A DNA stretch of 64,000 nucleotides from Silene latifolia (taxonomy: Eukaryota; Streptophyta; Magnoliopsida; Caryophyllales; Caryophyllaceae), in the NCBI RefSeq assembly GCF_048544455.1, contig NC_133536.1:30754152-30818151 (forward strand), in the 5' to 3' direction. Of the stretch, positions 32,893 through 44,574 are shown piece by piece. The notes below the pieces were generated by a model that did no database searches, was not told the DNA's origin, and saw nothing but the letters and a program-made list of their open reading frames with translations. A program made the translations under genes and the position numbers. The number at the start of each line of letters is the position of its first letter. Within the stretch, counting starts at the first letter, position 1.

Positions 32893-34617
32893 ATGTGGAA
32901 GGGAACGGTACCTAACTTGTCCTTTATTCGGGTTTGGGGCTGCGAGGCTTATGTCAAGTGGAGACACGAGGATAAGCTCGGCCCGCGATCGGTCAAGACG
33001 TACTTTATAGGTTATCCAAAAGGAACATTTGGTCATTACTTCTATTCGCCTACCGAACATCGAGTTTTTGTTGCGGCTAGTGCGACGTTCTTAGAGAAAG
33101 AATTTCTCGAGAACAAGTCGAGTAATAGAGCCTTCGAGCTGTCGGAGATTCCAGAACCAACAACCGAGGAACAGATGGAGGAAGCTGTACCTCCAACTGA
33201 TGATACGGTTAATATTCCTGAGGAACCTAGGAGGTCGGGTAGAGTCTCTCATCCTCCGGACAGATACATTGGTATGGTCGAGGAGAATGACGTTTTACTT
33301 CTAGAAAGTAATGAACCCGCAACCTATAAAGGTGCTATGACCTGTTCCGACTCAAAGCTATGGCTTGAAGCCATGCAATCCGAGATGGACTCCATGTATG
33401 AGAATAACGTATGGGATCTAGTTGATATACCTCATAAAGTAAAACCTCTACAGTGCAAATGGCTTTACAAAATAAAGTGTTCTGTAGACGCGCAACCAGA
33501 TATCTATAAGGCACGACTTCTGGTAAAAGGTTTCACTCAAGTGCAAGGATTGCATTATGATGAGATTTTTGCACCGGTAGTCATGCTACGTTCCATTCGG
33601 ATAATCTTAGCGATTGTGGCATTTCATGATTATGAAATTTGGCAAATGGATGTGAAAACCGCCTTCTTAAACGGTTATTTGGAGGAAGAGTTGTACATGG
33701 TACAACCCGAAGGTTTCATAGATCCTGAGCATCCTAAGAAAGTATGCAAGCTTAAGCGTTCCATTTATGGACTTAAGCAAGCTTCTCGGAGTTGGAATCA
33801 TCGTTTCGACCAAGTGATAAAAGAGTATGGTTTCACTCGATCGGTCGAGGAACCATGCTTATATATCAAGTCGAGTGGGAGCAAGATTGTATTCTTGATA
33901 TTATATGTCGATGACATACTCTTGATTGGGAATGACATTCTTCTCCTATCTTCGGTTAAACAATGGTTGAAGAACCATTTCCAGATGAAAGATCTGGGTG
34001 AGGCACAGCGCATTTTGGGAATCCGTATCTACCGAGATAGATCACGACGGACGTTATCACTTAGTCAGGAGTCTTATTTGGATAAGGTTCTTGAGAGGTT
34101 CAGCATGACCAACTCCAAGAAAGGGAACCTTCCTATGACGACTCGGATGCAGTTGAGCAATTCTCAGTCACCCACGATGCCTGAAGGTATTGAGCGCATG
34201 AGTCGTGTTCCTTATGCATCTGTAATAGGATCGATCATGTATGCCATGATATGCACACGTCCAGACATGGCATATGCATTGAGTGTGACGAGTCGGTACC
34301 AAAAGACTCCAGGTGAAACACACTGGATAGCAGTCAAAAATATCCTCAAGTACCTACGGAGGACTAAGGATTGGGTATTGACTTATGGAGGCGATACTAA
34401 TCTATGCGCAACCGGTTACGCAGATGCTAGCTTCCAAACGGATCGAGATGATTCAAAATCTCAGTCCGGCTTCGTCTTCACTCTTAATGGTGCTGCGGTA
34501 AGCTGGAAGAGTTCCAAACAGAGTGTTGTAGCAGATTCTACTACTGAATCGTTGAGTTATGATAAGCATGTAGGGCACGTCATTTCCATGGGAATTAAAC
34601 GTGTTCCTGAGTTGTAG
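32893..34617 (+). pseudogene. Element B reverse transcriptase with deleted RNase H
   Basis: This uninterrupted 574-codon stretch starts in the integrase C-terminal region (WGCEAYVKW, FIGYPKG). It then has the full copia reverse transcriptase: CKWLYKIK, MDVKTAFLNG and YVDDILLIGND. After VVADSTTES it jumps straight to YDKHVGHVISMG at the polyprotein end. Element C has about 90 more codons between these points, including YCDNSG, so most of RNase H is deleted in frame. Reverse transcriptase motifs are intact, but the polyprotein could not remove its RNA template. Confidence 0.88.
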
Positions 34618-35404
34618 TACTTGATAATGGATTTGATACATTATCTTTTTCATATACTATTTATAACTTCATCGTTTTATATATAATATTTTGTTTTTCA
34701 TGTGGATTGTACTGACAACATTGAATGCCACAAAGTGAACTGAATTACATTATATTTTGTTTTGGTCCGTAATCGCCAATGTGAGCTAATAACTCTGACT
34801 ATTATATTGTGCAGTCGATTGATGGTGGGTTCAACGAGCCATAAGTCAAACGGTTGACTGATCGATCACAGATACGAGATTATGACGATACCTCGTAGGA
34901 CAACTTTTTGTGACAACGTAATGGAGTCCTAAATGTTTCATAACATTCGGTGCTAGGTCGTGGATAGGACGTCCATTGTGTTCCTAGAGTCGATTCTTTT
35001 GACTATCGACTGTCTCTTGAGATTAAGGCAGTTTTTGGGTGACTTTGGTTTCTCTCTCACGGTCTACCGTAACTGGAGCTAAGTAGATTTTTTCTAGGTC
35101 ATTTCATACTGTGCTTACATCTGCAGGATTCGAGTTGAGGAAAATATCCAACCCTTATCAGGTATAGTTATTTCTCAGGGCCACGCGAGGAGTTGTAACT
35201 GAAATGCATGGCCATGCTCGAATGTTGATTCGTTTATCAGTTAAGTTACTCTCTAGTCGGGGAAACCACTCTTGATATTGATCGCTTGTAAAGTACGACC
35301 TTTGGGAATTCGGATTTGCAAATTGTTTTACATTGAGTGGGAGAAATTTTATAGTATATGAGAATCGGTTATCGCACATACACTTGTGAGGACAAGTGGG
35401 AGTT
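34618..35404 (+). other. Element B 3' untranslated region and polypurine hairpin
   Basis: Noncoding sequence follows the stop. Just before the LTR, CACTTGT and ACAAGTG (35381-35398) can pair around a 4-base loop, and the purine tract AAGTGGGAG overlaps the second arm. The same layout is in element C. Confidence 0.7.
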
Positions 35405-36388
35405 TGTTGGAGTTTGTGTCCTCCACAAATTAGTGTGATAACATTTGTAAATCTCTTACAGGTTCACAAGGGTATACTTCGTATATTTAATCAGTTGATT
35501 AACGTTTACCTAATAACGGTTGGCTTGCTAGAAAGTTTGACGTTATTATCATACAGATGGCGGTGATCAACTGGTCCCTAAAGGTCACACCTATAGGATG
35601 TGTTTGAGAAATGTGGTTATAGAAATATAATTACATTGTTGCCCAATATGACTAAAAAGTTAGTCAATGTGTTGATGAGATAATTATTTAATGAAAATTA
35701 AATAATATTAGTTGAGACGAATTAACTGTCAATTCGTAAATTAAATATAATAAGTTATATTTAATTAAATGTATATAATGTTAGGTTGGACGAATTAATC
35801 TGTTAATTCGTAAATAAATATAATCAGTTATATTTAACATCAACAAGTTGAATGTGTCATAGTGGTAATAGTGAGGGTACACAAGCCAAGAGGTCATGGG
35901 TTCGATCCTCACTAGATGACAATTTAACACACTTTATATATTTTTGGAAATACCAAAAATAAGGAGCTTATAGTCCTTATTTCGGTCAGTTTGGCCAAAA
36001 ATTAGGAAAGATTTTTCTTTCCTAATTGACTCCAAGTTTCGGTCTGTATAAAAAGAAAGGGAGAGAATTATTTATACCCTAATGCTTTTTCTTGACCTAG
36101 CCTCTCTCTCTCATCAGAAAAAAAAAAAACACAAAAACAACTAAATTTTACAGAAAATTTTAGATCGATTTCTAGCATAATCAAGGGGCATATCTCATAT
36201 CGTCTTGGGTGCAACTAATAGGCGAATATCAATTTTGATATTGTTCTTAGGCCAATTTTGCTAGGACCGAAGGTTAATTCTAAATCCTTATACTTTGTTT
36301 ATGTATTTTGTTTATGCCCATTGATAATCATTGTTAAACTCGTTATAATCCTTCTAGTTTAAGGGAAGTATACAGATTATTTCCTACA
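35405..36388 (+). repeat. Element B 3' LTR
   Basis: This 984-bp LTR is the partner of 27795-28776. It ends TTCCTACA, followed by the duplication CCTAC. The tRNA-like segment is at 35855-35921 and the TATA box at 36047. Confidence 0.93.
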
Positions 36389-36467
36389 CCTACCACATAG
36401 GCTAATTACCTGATACAACCATTCCGTTTACTCATCCAACACTTAATCATCAACAACAATTAATTAC

Positions 36468-36735
36468 TGATGTAACCATAATTTGAGCATATTTAGTCCC
36501 CGAATTAGCCTTGTTCCCATGCTTTTTAGTTCAAATTTGGGTCATTTATTGTCTTTAGTCCTTTTTTTGCATATTCTTTGAGATTTTATTTCCTTGGTAG
36601 GAAAGGAGTGCAAACCTTGCATTTTTATGGCAAAATAGAGCTAAATTGATTGAATTCAATGACCAAGCATCAAAGAGAAGACAAGACTAGAAGGCCTTTG
36701 TACATATTGTAGTAGTTGGGCAATGATGAGAAAAG
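36468..36735 (+). repeat. Element D 5' LTR, part 1
   Basis: The first 268 bp of the LTR lie before element C. The sequence matches 58556-58824 almost base for base and, inverted, the relic at 18936-19100. The last five bases, AAAAG, are the left copy of the element C duplication. Confidence 0.9.
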
Positions 36736-37730
36736 TGTTGGGGTTGGTGTCCTTAACAGTTAGTGCAAGGACTTATAAACCTCTAAAAGGATCAAAGGGC
36801 ATACTTTGGTATTATTATCAGTTGATCCACGTTTATCAATAACGGTTGGCTTGCTAGATAAGTTTGACGTTATTGTCATACAGATGGCGGTGATCAACTG
36901 GTCCCTAAAAGTCACACCTATAGGATACGTTCGAGAGATGTGACGGTATGAAAATACTGTCATGTAGATGCCAAAAAATTGACTAACCAGTTAGTCCGAG
37001 TTATTTGACTAGTAATTAGTCAAATATGTGATGTTGAGATATTATATTTAATACGGATTAAATATCATGGGCTAAGGCGAATTAACCGGTTAATTCGTAA
37101 AATTAAATATACGTGATTTATATTTAATTAAATGTATATTAAAAATAATTATACAATACTGTTTTGTCGGACACGTATTAATAATTCAAATAACCCGTAT
37201 TATTAGCCGATGCCTTAATTTCCGATAACCGATAACAGTTTATAATATAAACCCGTCATATACATTTTAGCATTTGGTGAACTGGACCTCGAGCTAAAAT
37301 TAAGAGGAAGTGGAAGCCCACTTCCCCATGCATGCATTCGGTCCGGCCGAACCAAACAAAAGGAGAGACTCCCTCTCCTTTTGACCTAGACAATTTCATT
37401 TGCGAAAAACTAGGGTTTTGAAGGGCATTCTTCTCTCGAAAAACCGAGATCTCTCATCTCGACAAAACTCACATCGCTTCTCCCTATATTGCAAGGCAAT
37501 CGGAGAACACTGTTCTAGCACAAGGGCATATCTCGGACAAAGTCTTGGGTGTAACAATTAGGAGGAAATCTGCTTTGATTTCTGTTCTTTACGCCGCAAT
37601 TTAAAGGACCCGAGGTTATTTCTTGTTCCTTATCGTTTCTATTGTTTTTATGTTTTATGACGATATTCGCATGTATAAATTTACGTTATAGTCCTGCAAT
37701 TAAAGGGTAGTATACGGATATTAACCCACA
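36736..37730 (+). repeat. Element C 5' LTR
   Basis: This 995-bp LTR starts TGTTGGGGTTGGTGTCC and ends TTAACCCACA. The block shared with B and Cop1 is at about 36838-36926. A TATA-like TTATAATATAAA lies near 37240. Confidence 0.93.
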
Positions 37731-37732
37731 AG

Positions 37733-39712
37733 TGGTATCAGAGCGAGGCCACGTGAATTTTTCATGTGTTTTTCATAAAACGTTTTTGAAACGATGATTT
37801 TCTCGCTTTCAAAACCGTGCCTAGTATACACGGCAGAAATTTTTTTTAAACCGTGTCATGTATTACACGGTAATTTCATGTTTTTTCGATTTGGTTTTTG
37901 CATATTGTTGTTTTATACAGAGATTATAACAATATGTCATGTTTTGTCAATTGTCAAATTTGTTTTAATGCGTTTTTGATCATATTTGCAATTGATTTTG
38001 TCTCGAAATATGTTTTCACGAGGGTTTTGGATTTTCCAGAGATTTTTGCACTCGATCGACCATGTTTTTAATCGATCGAGTGGCTTTTCTCATAATTTTT
38101 GCTCGATCGAGTCCCCGCTTTGACTCGATCGACCCTGTTCAAAATTTTTTGCTCGATCGAGTCCTTCTTTGTACTCGATCGACCGCTTTCAAAACCCCTC
38201 TGCTCGATCGAGTTGTCCTCGTACTCGATCGAGTAGTTTTGCTGATATAGGTACTCGATCGACCTCCAGTTTAGTCGATCGAGCACCTCCTGATTAGCAT
38301 ACCTCTCGATCGACTTGCAGTTCAGTCGATCGAGCCCTCCTGTCCCTCGATCGAGCACTTATGTCCCTGGATCGAGGGATTTCGTCTTTAACAGCTTTGA
38401 AAATTTGTTTCTTTTGATTTAAATTTTCTTTTGGCTTCAATATGTACTTTATCCGGATATAGTACAATCGCTATGATTGTGAAACGGTTCACACACGTAC
38501 CATTAAGTTATTTTAAATTATATTTAAAGTAACGGATTATAATAGATTAAAATTAAATGATAGAAGCGGTTTTATCACACGAATTTTAATCATTAAAAGG
38601 TGGTTTGGATAAATTTAACATAATTACGGAATTATGTCACGAATGAATTTGTTTTTAGTTGATGCATTTTTATTTATCGTTTTGTTGAATGCCGTGAATG
38701 CCATTTTAATTACGTATTTAATTTTTACAATCAATTGTAACTTAGTGTGGCCTTAGTAGAACGTGTTACCGTAATGATGGAACACGGTCTTGGTTGTATT
38801 TTGAGATCTTGCATCTCCGTTTTGGATTTTTCACTTGTAATTACAGTTTTAATTAGAATGTAAATAGGTTTATATTTTGTAATTTTAAATTGTAATTTTT
38901 GAGAAGACCAAAGATGGAGACCGGATGCTCACTCCCGCTACTTGGATCAAGATGGAACATCAAGACAAGCTTTTCGGGTCCAACGGTGGATTCCAAAGTT
39001 GTATCTTGTTCTTATACTAGGATAGGCCACACTAGGAATTTTATTTACGTATCGCATTCCTTTATTTATTTTTATGCAACGATAATATGCATCATATTCC
39101 GCCTAAAAACCAAACCACCTATAATTTATTGCATGAAAACTGACACATGTAGAGGTCACGAGTTAGTTTTCATTGACATTCTCATGTCACACGTTTTAAG
39201 CCATCATCCAAATAAATTCATTCACGACAGACGCTAGTTATTCGTTCACTTAAAATGAATTATAATTTTGTTGATGGGATCTTCCTCGTATAAACAAAAA
39301 TTGAGAACGGTCTTTATAGGTCAAACTCCAATGAGTCCCTTCTTCGTCGGTAGGCATACTATGACCCCTTCTACGTCGGGTAAGTTGGAACCGATTGACC
39401 TATTTTATCTCAACACCGTGGTCACTCGTACGATCCTGTGATCATGGTGGACTATAGATAGGATTTACGGAAATCTATCGACCAAGAGTTCTTCCGGAAG
39501 AATTAGCTAAACAGTTGGCTTATCAATTTACAGAAATTGAGTCTTGGGATCACTTGTATCTTTCTTGAGGGAGATCAATTATGCAAGTGCAAGAGTCTAC
39601 ATGTTTAAAATAAATTTTAAAATAGACTTAAATCACCTCGATGAGTTGCTTATTTCGTTTTGTTTTTCTTTCTTTTTCAGTGTAGATCACGTTTTTAACT
39701 GCTAAACAACAA
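37733..39712 (+). other. Element C primer site and leader
   Basis: TGGTATCAGAGC at 37733 is the Met-tRNA primer site. The 2-kb leader is noncoding and carries the 14-copy TCGATCGA array (38052-38375). The part near gag (about 38880-39660) resembles the element B leader. Confidence 0.8.
38052..38375. repeat. Fourteen-copy TCGATCGA array in the element C leader
   Basis: Cores start at 38052, 38072, 38103, 38125, 38153, 38175, 38204, 38225, 38255, 38275, 38306, 38326, 38347 and a decayed one at 38368. Spacings are 20, 31, 22, 28, 22, 29, 21, 30, 20, 31, 20, 21 and 21 bp. They mostly alternate between about two and about three helical turns. Flanks are usually CTCGATCGACC or CTCGATCGAGT. Confidence 0.85.
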
Positions 39713-41750
39713 ATGGCTGGTTCAAGTGATAACCCAATGCCAAGTGCCACATTGGACCGTGAGTCCCGGCTTCGGATCTTCATGAATCGATGAATCGTCT
39801 ACTCGATCAAGAATGATGGATCCAACTTCGCGGACTGGGAGGCGGCATTACGGAATGCCGCCACCGCTGACGGAAGCTCAAATTTTTGTTAGAGCCCCTC
39901 CCGGCAAACCCAGGTCCCACGGCTAGAGCTACCGAAATCGCCAAGTTTAACGATTTCGTATGGAAGCGGGTGCGATTAAAAACGTACTCATTTTTGCAAT
40001 GGAATCCAATTTGCGTAAGCGCTTCATAGCCCATGGTGCAAACAAGATTTTCACCACGCTCACTAAGGAATTCTCGAAAGCACCGAGAATCGTGACCTAT
40101 GAGCATACCACTCGCTTCTTTGATGCGAGACTCCGAGAAGGGCCAACCGGTTAGCCCACACATTCTCAAAGCATGATTGAGAATGTCGAGAAGTCGAGAC
40201 CTTTAACTCGTAACATCGGCGAGAACATTGTTATCGACCGCATGCTTCACTCACTCCACGATGGTTTTTCGCAATTTAGAGCGAATTACTATATGAATGA
40301 TTTGAAGAAAACTCCCCATGAACTGCACTCCCTCCTCGTACAGACCGAGAAGGACATGAAGTGCAGTGGGAGCTCGAAACAGGATGTTCTCGTTGTGTCA
40401 AACAAAGGGAAAGGTAAGGGCAAAGCTCCGGCAAACCTAACAGTAGGTAAGGCGAAGTTCAAGAAGTCGGGTTCAGGAAAGAGTGGTCCTGGTGAGGCGA
40501 GTAACTCATCAGGCGCGACAAAGAGCAAGAAAGATAACATGGAATGCCATCACTGCCACATGACTGGGCATTGGAGACGCACATGTCCTGTTTATCATGA
40601 GGACTTAAAAGCAGGTCGTGTTAAACCTGTTGGTATGTCTTCTTCTTCTACTTTTATTCATATGATTGAGATTAACCACGCAAGTTACGGAACTTGGGTA
40701 CTTGATACTGGTTGTGGTTCTCATCTGTGTAATCATGTGCAGGGGCTCCGAAACATCGAACCCCTCGTAAAGGGTGAGGTGGACTTGCGTGTTGGGAATG
40801 GAGCAAGAGTAGCTGCCATCTCCAAGGGGACATATGTAATCCAGCTTCCAAGCGGATTTGAGTTGTCATTATATGATCGCTATTATGTACCTAGTCTTTC
40901 CAAAAACATTATTTCGTTTAAGCGCTTGATAAACTTGGTTTTTCATTTGTAATAGAAAACAATGCTTGCATTTTCTCATTACACGATATGATTTACGGCA
41001 AGCGTTTCCATGAACGGAATTTATGTTTTAGATCAGACCACGGAAATATTACACGTAATGAATAAAAAGTTAAAGGTTGGTGACAAAGATCAAACGTATC
41101 TATGGCAATCGCCGTATGGGACACATTAATGAGAAACGCGTAAAACACTCATCAAACATGGAGCTATCTCGGCCTTTGATTTTCAATCATTTGGCACGTG
41201 TGAATCATGTCTCATCGGTAAGATGACTCGGATTTCCTTCAAAGGTGTTGGAATGCGCGGCGCCTATTAGGACTCATACACACGGATGTATGTGGCCCTA
41301 TGTCAATCACCGCACGAGAAGGCTATAGGTATTTCATCACTTTCACGGACGATTTGAGTAGATATGGCTATGTCTACTTAATGAAGCACAAAAGTGAATC
41401 CTTTGAGAAATTCAAGGAATACCAAAATAGGGTACAGAACCTATTAGGTAGAAAGATTAAAACACTGCGTTCGGATCGTGGTGGCGAGTATCTTTCTCAC
41501 GAGTTTGATCAACACCCGAAGGACCGTGGGATTGCCCTACGCTTAACTCCACCGGAACACCTCGGTTGAATGGTGTGTCCGAACGGAGAAATCGAACACT
41601 ACTTGATATGGTTCGATCCATGATGAGTCACACGATATTACCCGATTCATTATGGGGTTATGCTCTTATGTCGCCGCTCTAATACTTAACCGAGTCCGTC
41701 TAAAGTCATTGACAAGACTCCATATGAACTATGGAAGGGAACGGTCCCTA
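39713..41750 (+). pseudogene. Element C gag-protease-integrase (many frameshifts)
   Basis: The start ATG at 39713 gives MAGSSDNPMPSATLD, and the frame breaks after about 25 codons. Later pieces carry gag helices (39960-40154), the zinc knuckle CHHCHMTGHWRRTC and a protease site with the normal DTGCGSH (40173-40952). The integrase zinc domain is damaged near 41105 and 41255. The core (41300-41569) keeps LRSDRGGEY before another shift. Many breaks are single-base losses in sequence otherwise like element B. Either the copy is decayed, or some breaks are consensus errors. Confidence 0.8.
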
Positions 41751-41752
41751 AC

Positions 41753-43734
41753 TTGTCCTTTATACGGGTTTGGGGCTGCGAGGCTTATGTCAAGTGGAGA
41801 CCTGAAGATAAGTTCGGCCCGCGATCGGTCAAGACATACTTTATAGGCTATCCTAAAGGATCACGTGGTCATTACTTCTATTCGCCAACCGAACAACGTG
41901 TTTTTGTTGCGGCTAGTGCGACATTCTTAGAGAAGGAATTTCTCGAGAATGCAAAGAGTGATAGAACCTTCGACCCGTCGGAGATTCCAGAACCAAATAC
42001 CGAGCAACCATTGGAGGAACCAATTCCTTCAATCCCGGCTGCGGTGAATATTCCCGAGGAACCTAGGAGGTCGGGTAGAGTCTCTATTCCTCCGGACAGA
42101 TACATTGGTATGGTCGAGGAACATGACATAGATGACGTTCTACTCTTAACGAGTAGTGAACCCGCAACCTATAAAGGTGCCATGACAAGTTCGACTCAAA
42201 GCTATGGCTTGAGGCCATGCAATCCGAGATGGACTCCATGTATGAGAACAACGTGTGGGATCTTGTTGACTTACCCGCTAAGGTTCGTCCCCTTCAATGC
42301 AAATGGCTTTACAAGATAAAGCATTCTGTGGAAGGTCAAGAAGATATCTACAAAGCACGACTAGTTGCTAAAGGTTTCACCCAAGTGCCAGGTTTGCACT
42401 ACGATGAGATTTTTGCACCCGTAGTTATGCTGCGTTCCATTCGGATTATCTTAGCGATTGCCGCTTTTCATGACTATGAAATTTGGCAAATTGACGTGAA
42501 AACCGCCTTCTTAAACGGCTTTTTGGAGGAAGAGTTGTACATGGTACAACCTGAAGGTTTCATCGATCCAGTACATCCTAAGAAAGTGTGCAAGCTTAAG
42601 CGTTCCATTTATGGACTTAAGCAAGCATCAAGGAGTTGGAATCATCGCTTCGACCAAGTGATAAAAGACAATGGATTTACTCGATCGGTCGAGGAACCAT
42701 GTCTATATATCAAGTCGAGTGGGAGCAAGATTGTCTTCCTAATATTGTATGTTGACGACATACTCCTGATTGGGAATGACATACCTCTCTTAACTTCGGT
42801 GAAAGTATGGTTGAAAAACCATTTCCGGATGAAAGATCTGGGAGAGGCACAGAGAATTCTAGGCATCCGTATCTATCGAGATAGATCACGACGGATGTTA
42901 TCTCTCGATCAGAGTCTTACATAGACAAAGTCCTAGAGAGATTCAAAGATGACTAACTCCAAGAAGGGGTTCCTTCCTATGGCTCCGGGGGTGCATTTGA
43001 GCAAGTCTCGTGCACCGAGACACCGGAAGAGAAAGAGCGCATGACACGGATTCCTTATGCTTCGGCAATAGGATCAATCATGTATGCCATGATATGCACA
43101 CGTCCGGACGTGGCATATGCATTGAGTATGACAAGTCGATTCCAACAAAGAACCAGGTGAACCACATTGGTTGGTCACAAGAACATTCTTAAGTACCTCC
43201 GGAGGACTAAAGATTGGGCATTGACTTATGGAGGCTCTCAAAAGCTATGCGCAACCTGTTACGCAGATGCTAGCTTCCAAACGGATCGAGATGACTCGAA
43301 ATCTCGGTCCGATTCGTTTTACTCTTAATGGCGCTCGCAGATCACCGGAAGAGTTCAAACAAATCACATATTAAGCAGATTCTACGACCGAGTCCGAGTA
43401 CTATGCCGCGTCTGAAGCTACAAAGGAAGCGATATGGATGCGTCAATTCTTACATGGACTATCTGTAGTGCCTAGTTCGAATGACCCGATCACCATCTAT
43501 TGCGACAATAGTGGTGCCATCTTCCAAGCTAAGGAGCCAAAGTCTAGTAACAAATCTAGACATGTACAACGGAAAGCTCATCTAATCCGGGATTACGTGG
43601 AGCAAAAGGAAGTAGTGATAGAAAAGATTGCTACAGATGATAACATAGCAGATCCTCTCACTAAAGCATTACGACAAGATAAGCATGAAGGGCACGTTAA
43701 TTCCATGGGAATCAAACGTGTTCCTGAGTTGTAG
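41753..43734 (+). pseudogene. Element C reverse transcriptase and RNase H (frameshifted)
   Basis: 41753-42319 holds the integrase C-terminal region and linker. 42217-42924 holds reverse transcriptase with CKWLYKIK, DVKTAFLNG and YVDDILLIGND. The connection (about 42925-43435) has several shifts. 43438-43734 has the RNase H C-terminal part with YCDNSG and DDNIADPLTKAL, ending at a stop at 43734. This copy keeps the RNase H segment that element B lost. Confidence 0.83.
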
Positions 43735-44574
43735 TACTTTTATGGATTAGATTCATTCTCGTTTGTACTCTATACGACATCATCGTTTTGATATTTATAT
43801 ATATATTTTGTTTTTCATGTGGAATTGTACGACAATTTTGAACACCACAAAGTGAACTGAACAAACATCATATCTTGTTAGTCCTTAATTGCCCACATGA
43901 GCCGATAACTCGCAATTATTCTCGTGACGTTGGTTGATGGTGGGTTCAACGAGCCATAAGTCAACCGGTTGACCGACCAATCACAGAGGCGATTTATACG
44001 GATATTTCGTAGGACACCTTTGTGACATCGACGTGGAGTCCTAAATGTTTTATAACATTCCGTGCCCGGTCGTGGATAGGACTTCCATGGTGATCCTAAG
44101 AGTCGATTCTTTGACTATCGACCGTCTCTTGAGACTACTACAGATTTTGGGTGACTTTGGTTTCTTTCTCACGGCCAAGTAGATTTTTTCTGGTCATTTC
44201 ATGTCGTGCTTAGATCGGAAGGAGTCGAGTTGAAGGAAATATTCAGCCTTTATCGTGTACTCGATATTTCTCGGGGCCACTCGAGGAGTCAGAATCGAAA
44301 TGCATGGCCATGCTCGGATACGGATTCGTTTTATCGCTTAAGTTACTCTCTAGTCGGGGAAACCACTCCGATACTGATCGATTGTAAAATACGACCTTTG
44401 TGGATCCAGATCTGCAAATTGTTTTACATTGAGTGGGAGAAATTTTAAATGAATATGAGAATCGGTTATCGCACCTACACTTGTTCGGACAAGTGGGAGT
44501 TTGTTGGAGCTTGTGTCCTCCAGTTAGTGCGGATAACGTCATTGCACATACACTTGTACGGACAAGTGGGAGCT
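43735..44574 (+). other. Element C 3' untranslated region with a duplicated LTR junction
   Basis: After the stop there is noncoding sequence like that of element B. A purine-tract hairpin (44478-44495) is followed at 44502 by TGTTGGAGCTTGTGTCC, an LTR start of element B type. About 45 bp later a second hairpin (44551-44568) precedes the real LTR at 44575. The junction is therefore present twice. Confidence 0.75.

Larger units (their letters stand above)
27795..36388 (+). mobile_element. Element B: full-length Ty1/copia retrotransposon, coding-dead
   Basis: LTRs 27795-28776 and 35405-36388 flank 6.6 kb. The target duplication CCTAC is at 27790-27794 and 36389-36393. Primer site, leader, gag, protease, integrase, reverse transcriptase and a truncated RNase H follow in copia order. 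The LTRs differ at roughly 16 positions, so the insertion is fairly recent. Yet gag has an in-frame stop, two regions are frameshifted and RNase H has lost about 90 codons. It probably moved using another element's proteins, or decayed after insertion. Confidence 0.93.

Noticed and set aside
38052..38375. Regular short repeats that look like a CRISPR array
   Set aside because: Repeats are only 8-12 bp palindromes with 12-20 bp fillers, in a plant retrotransposon leader with no cas genes.
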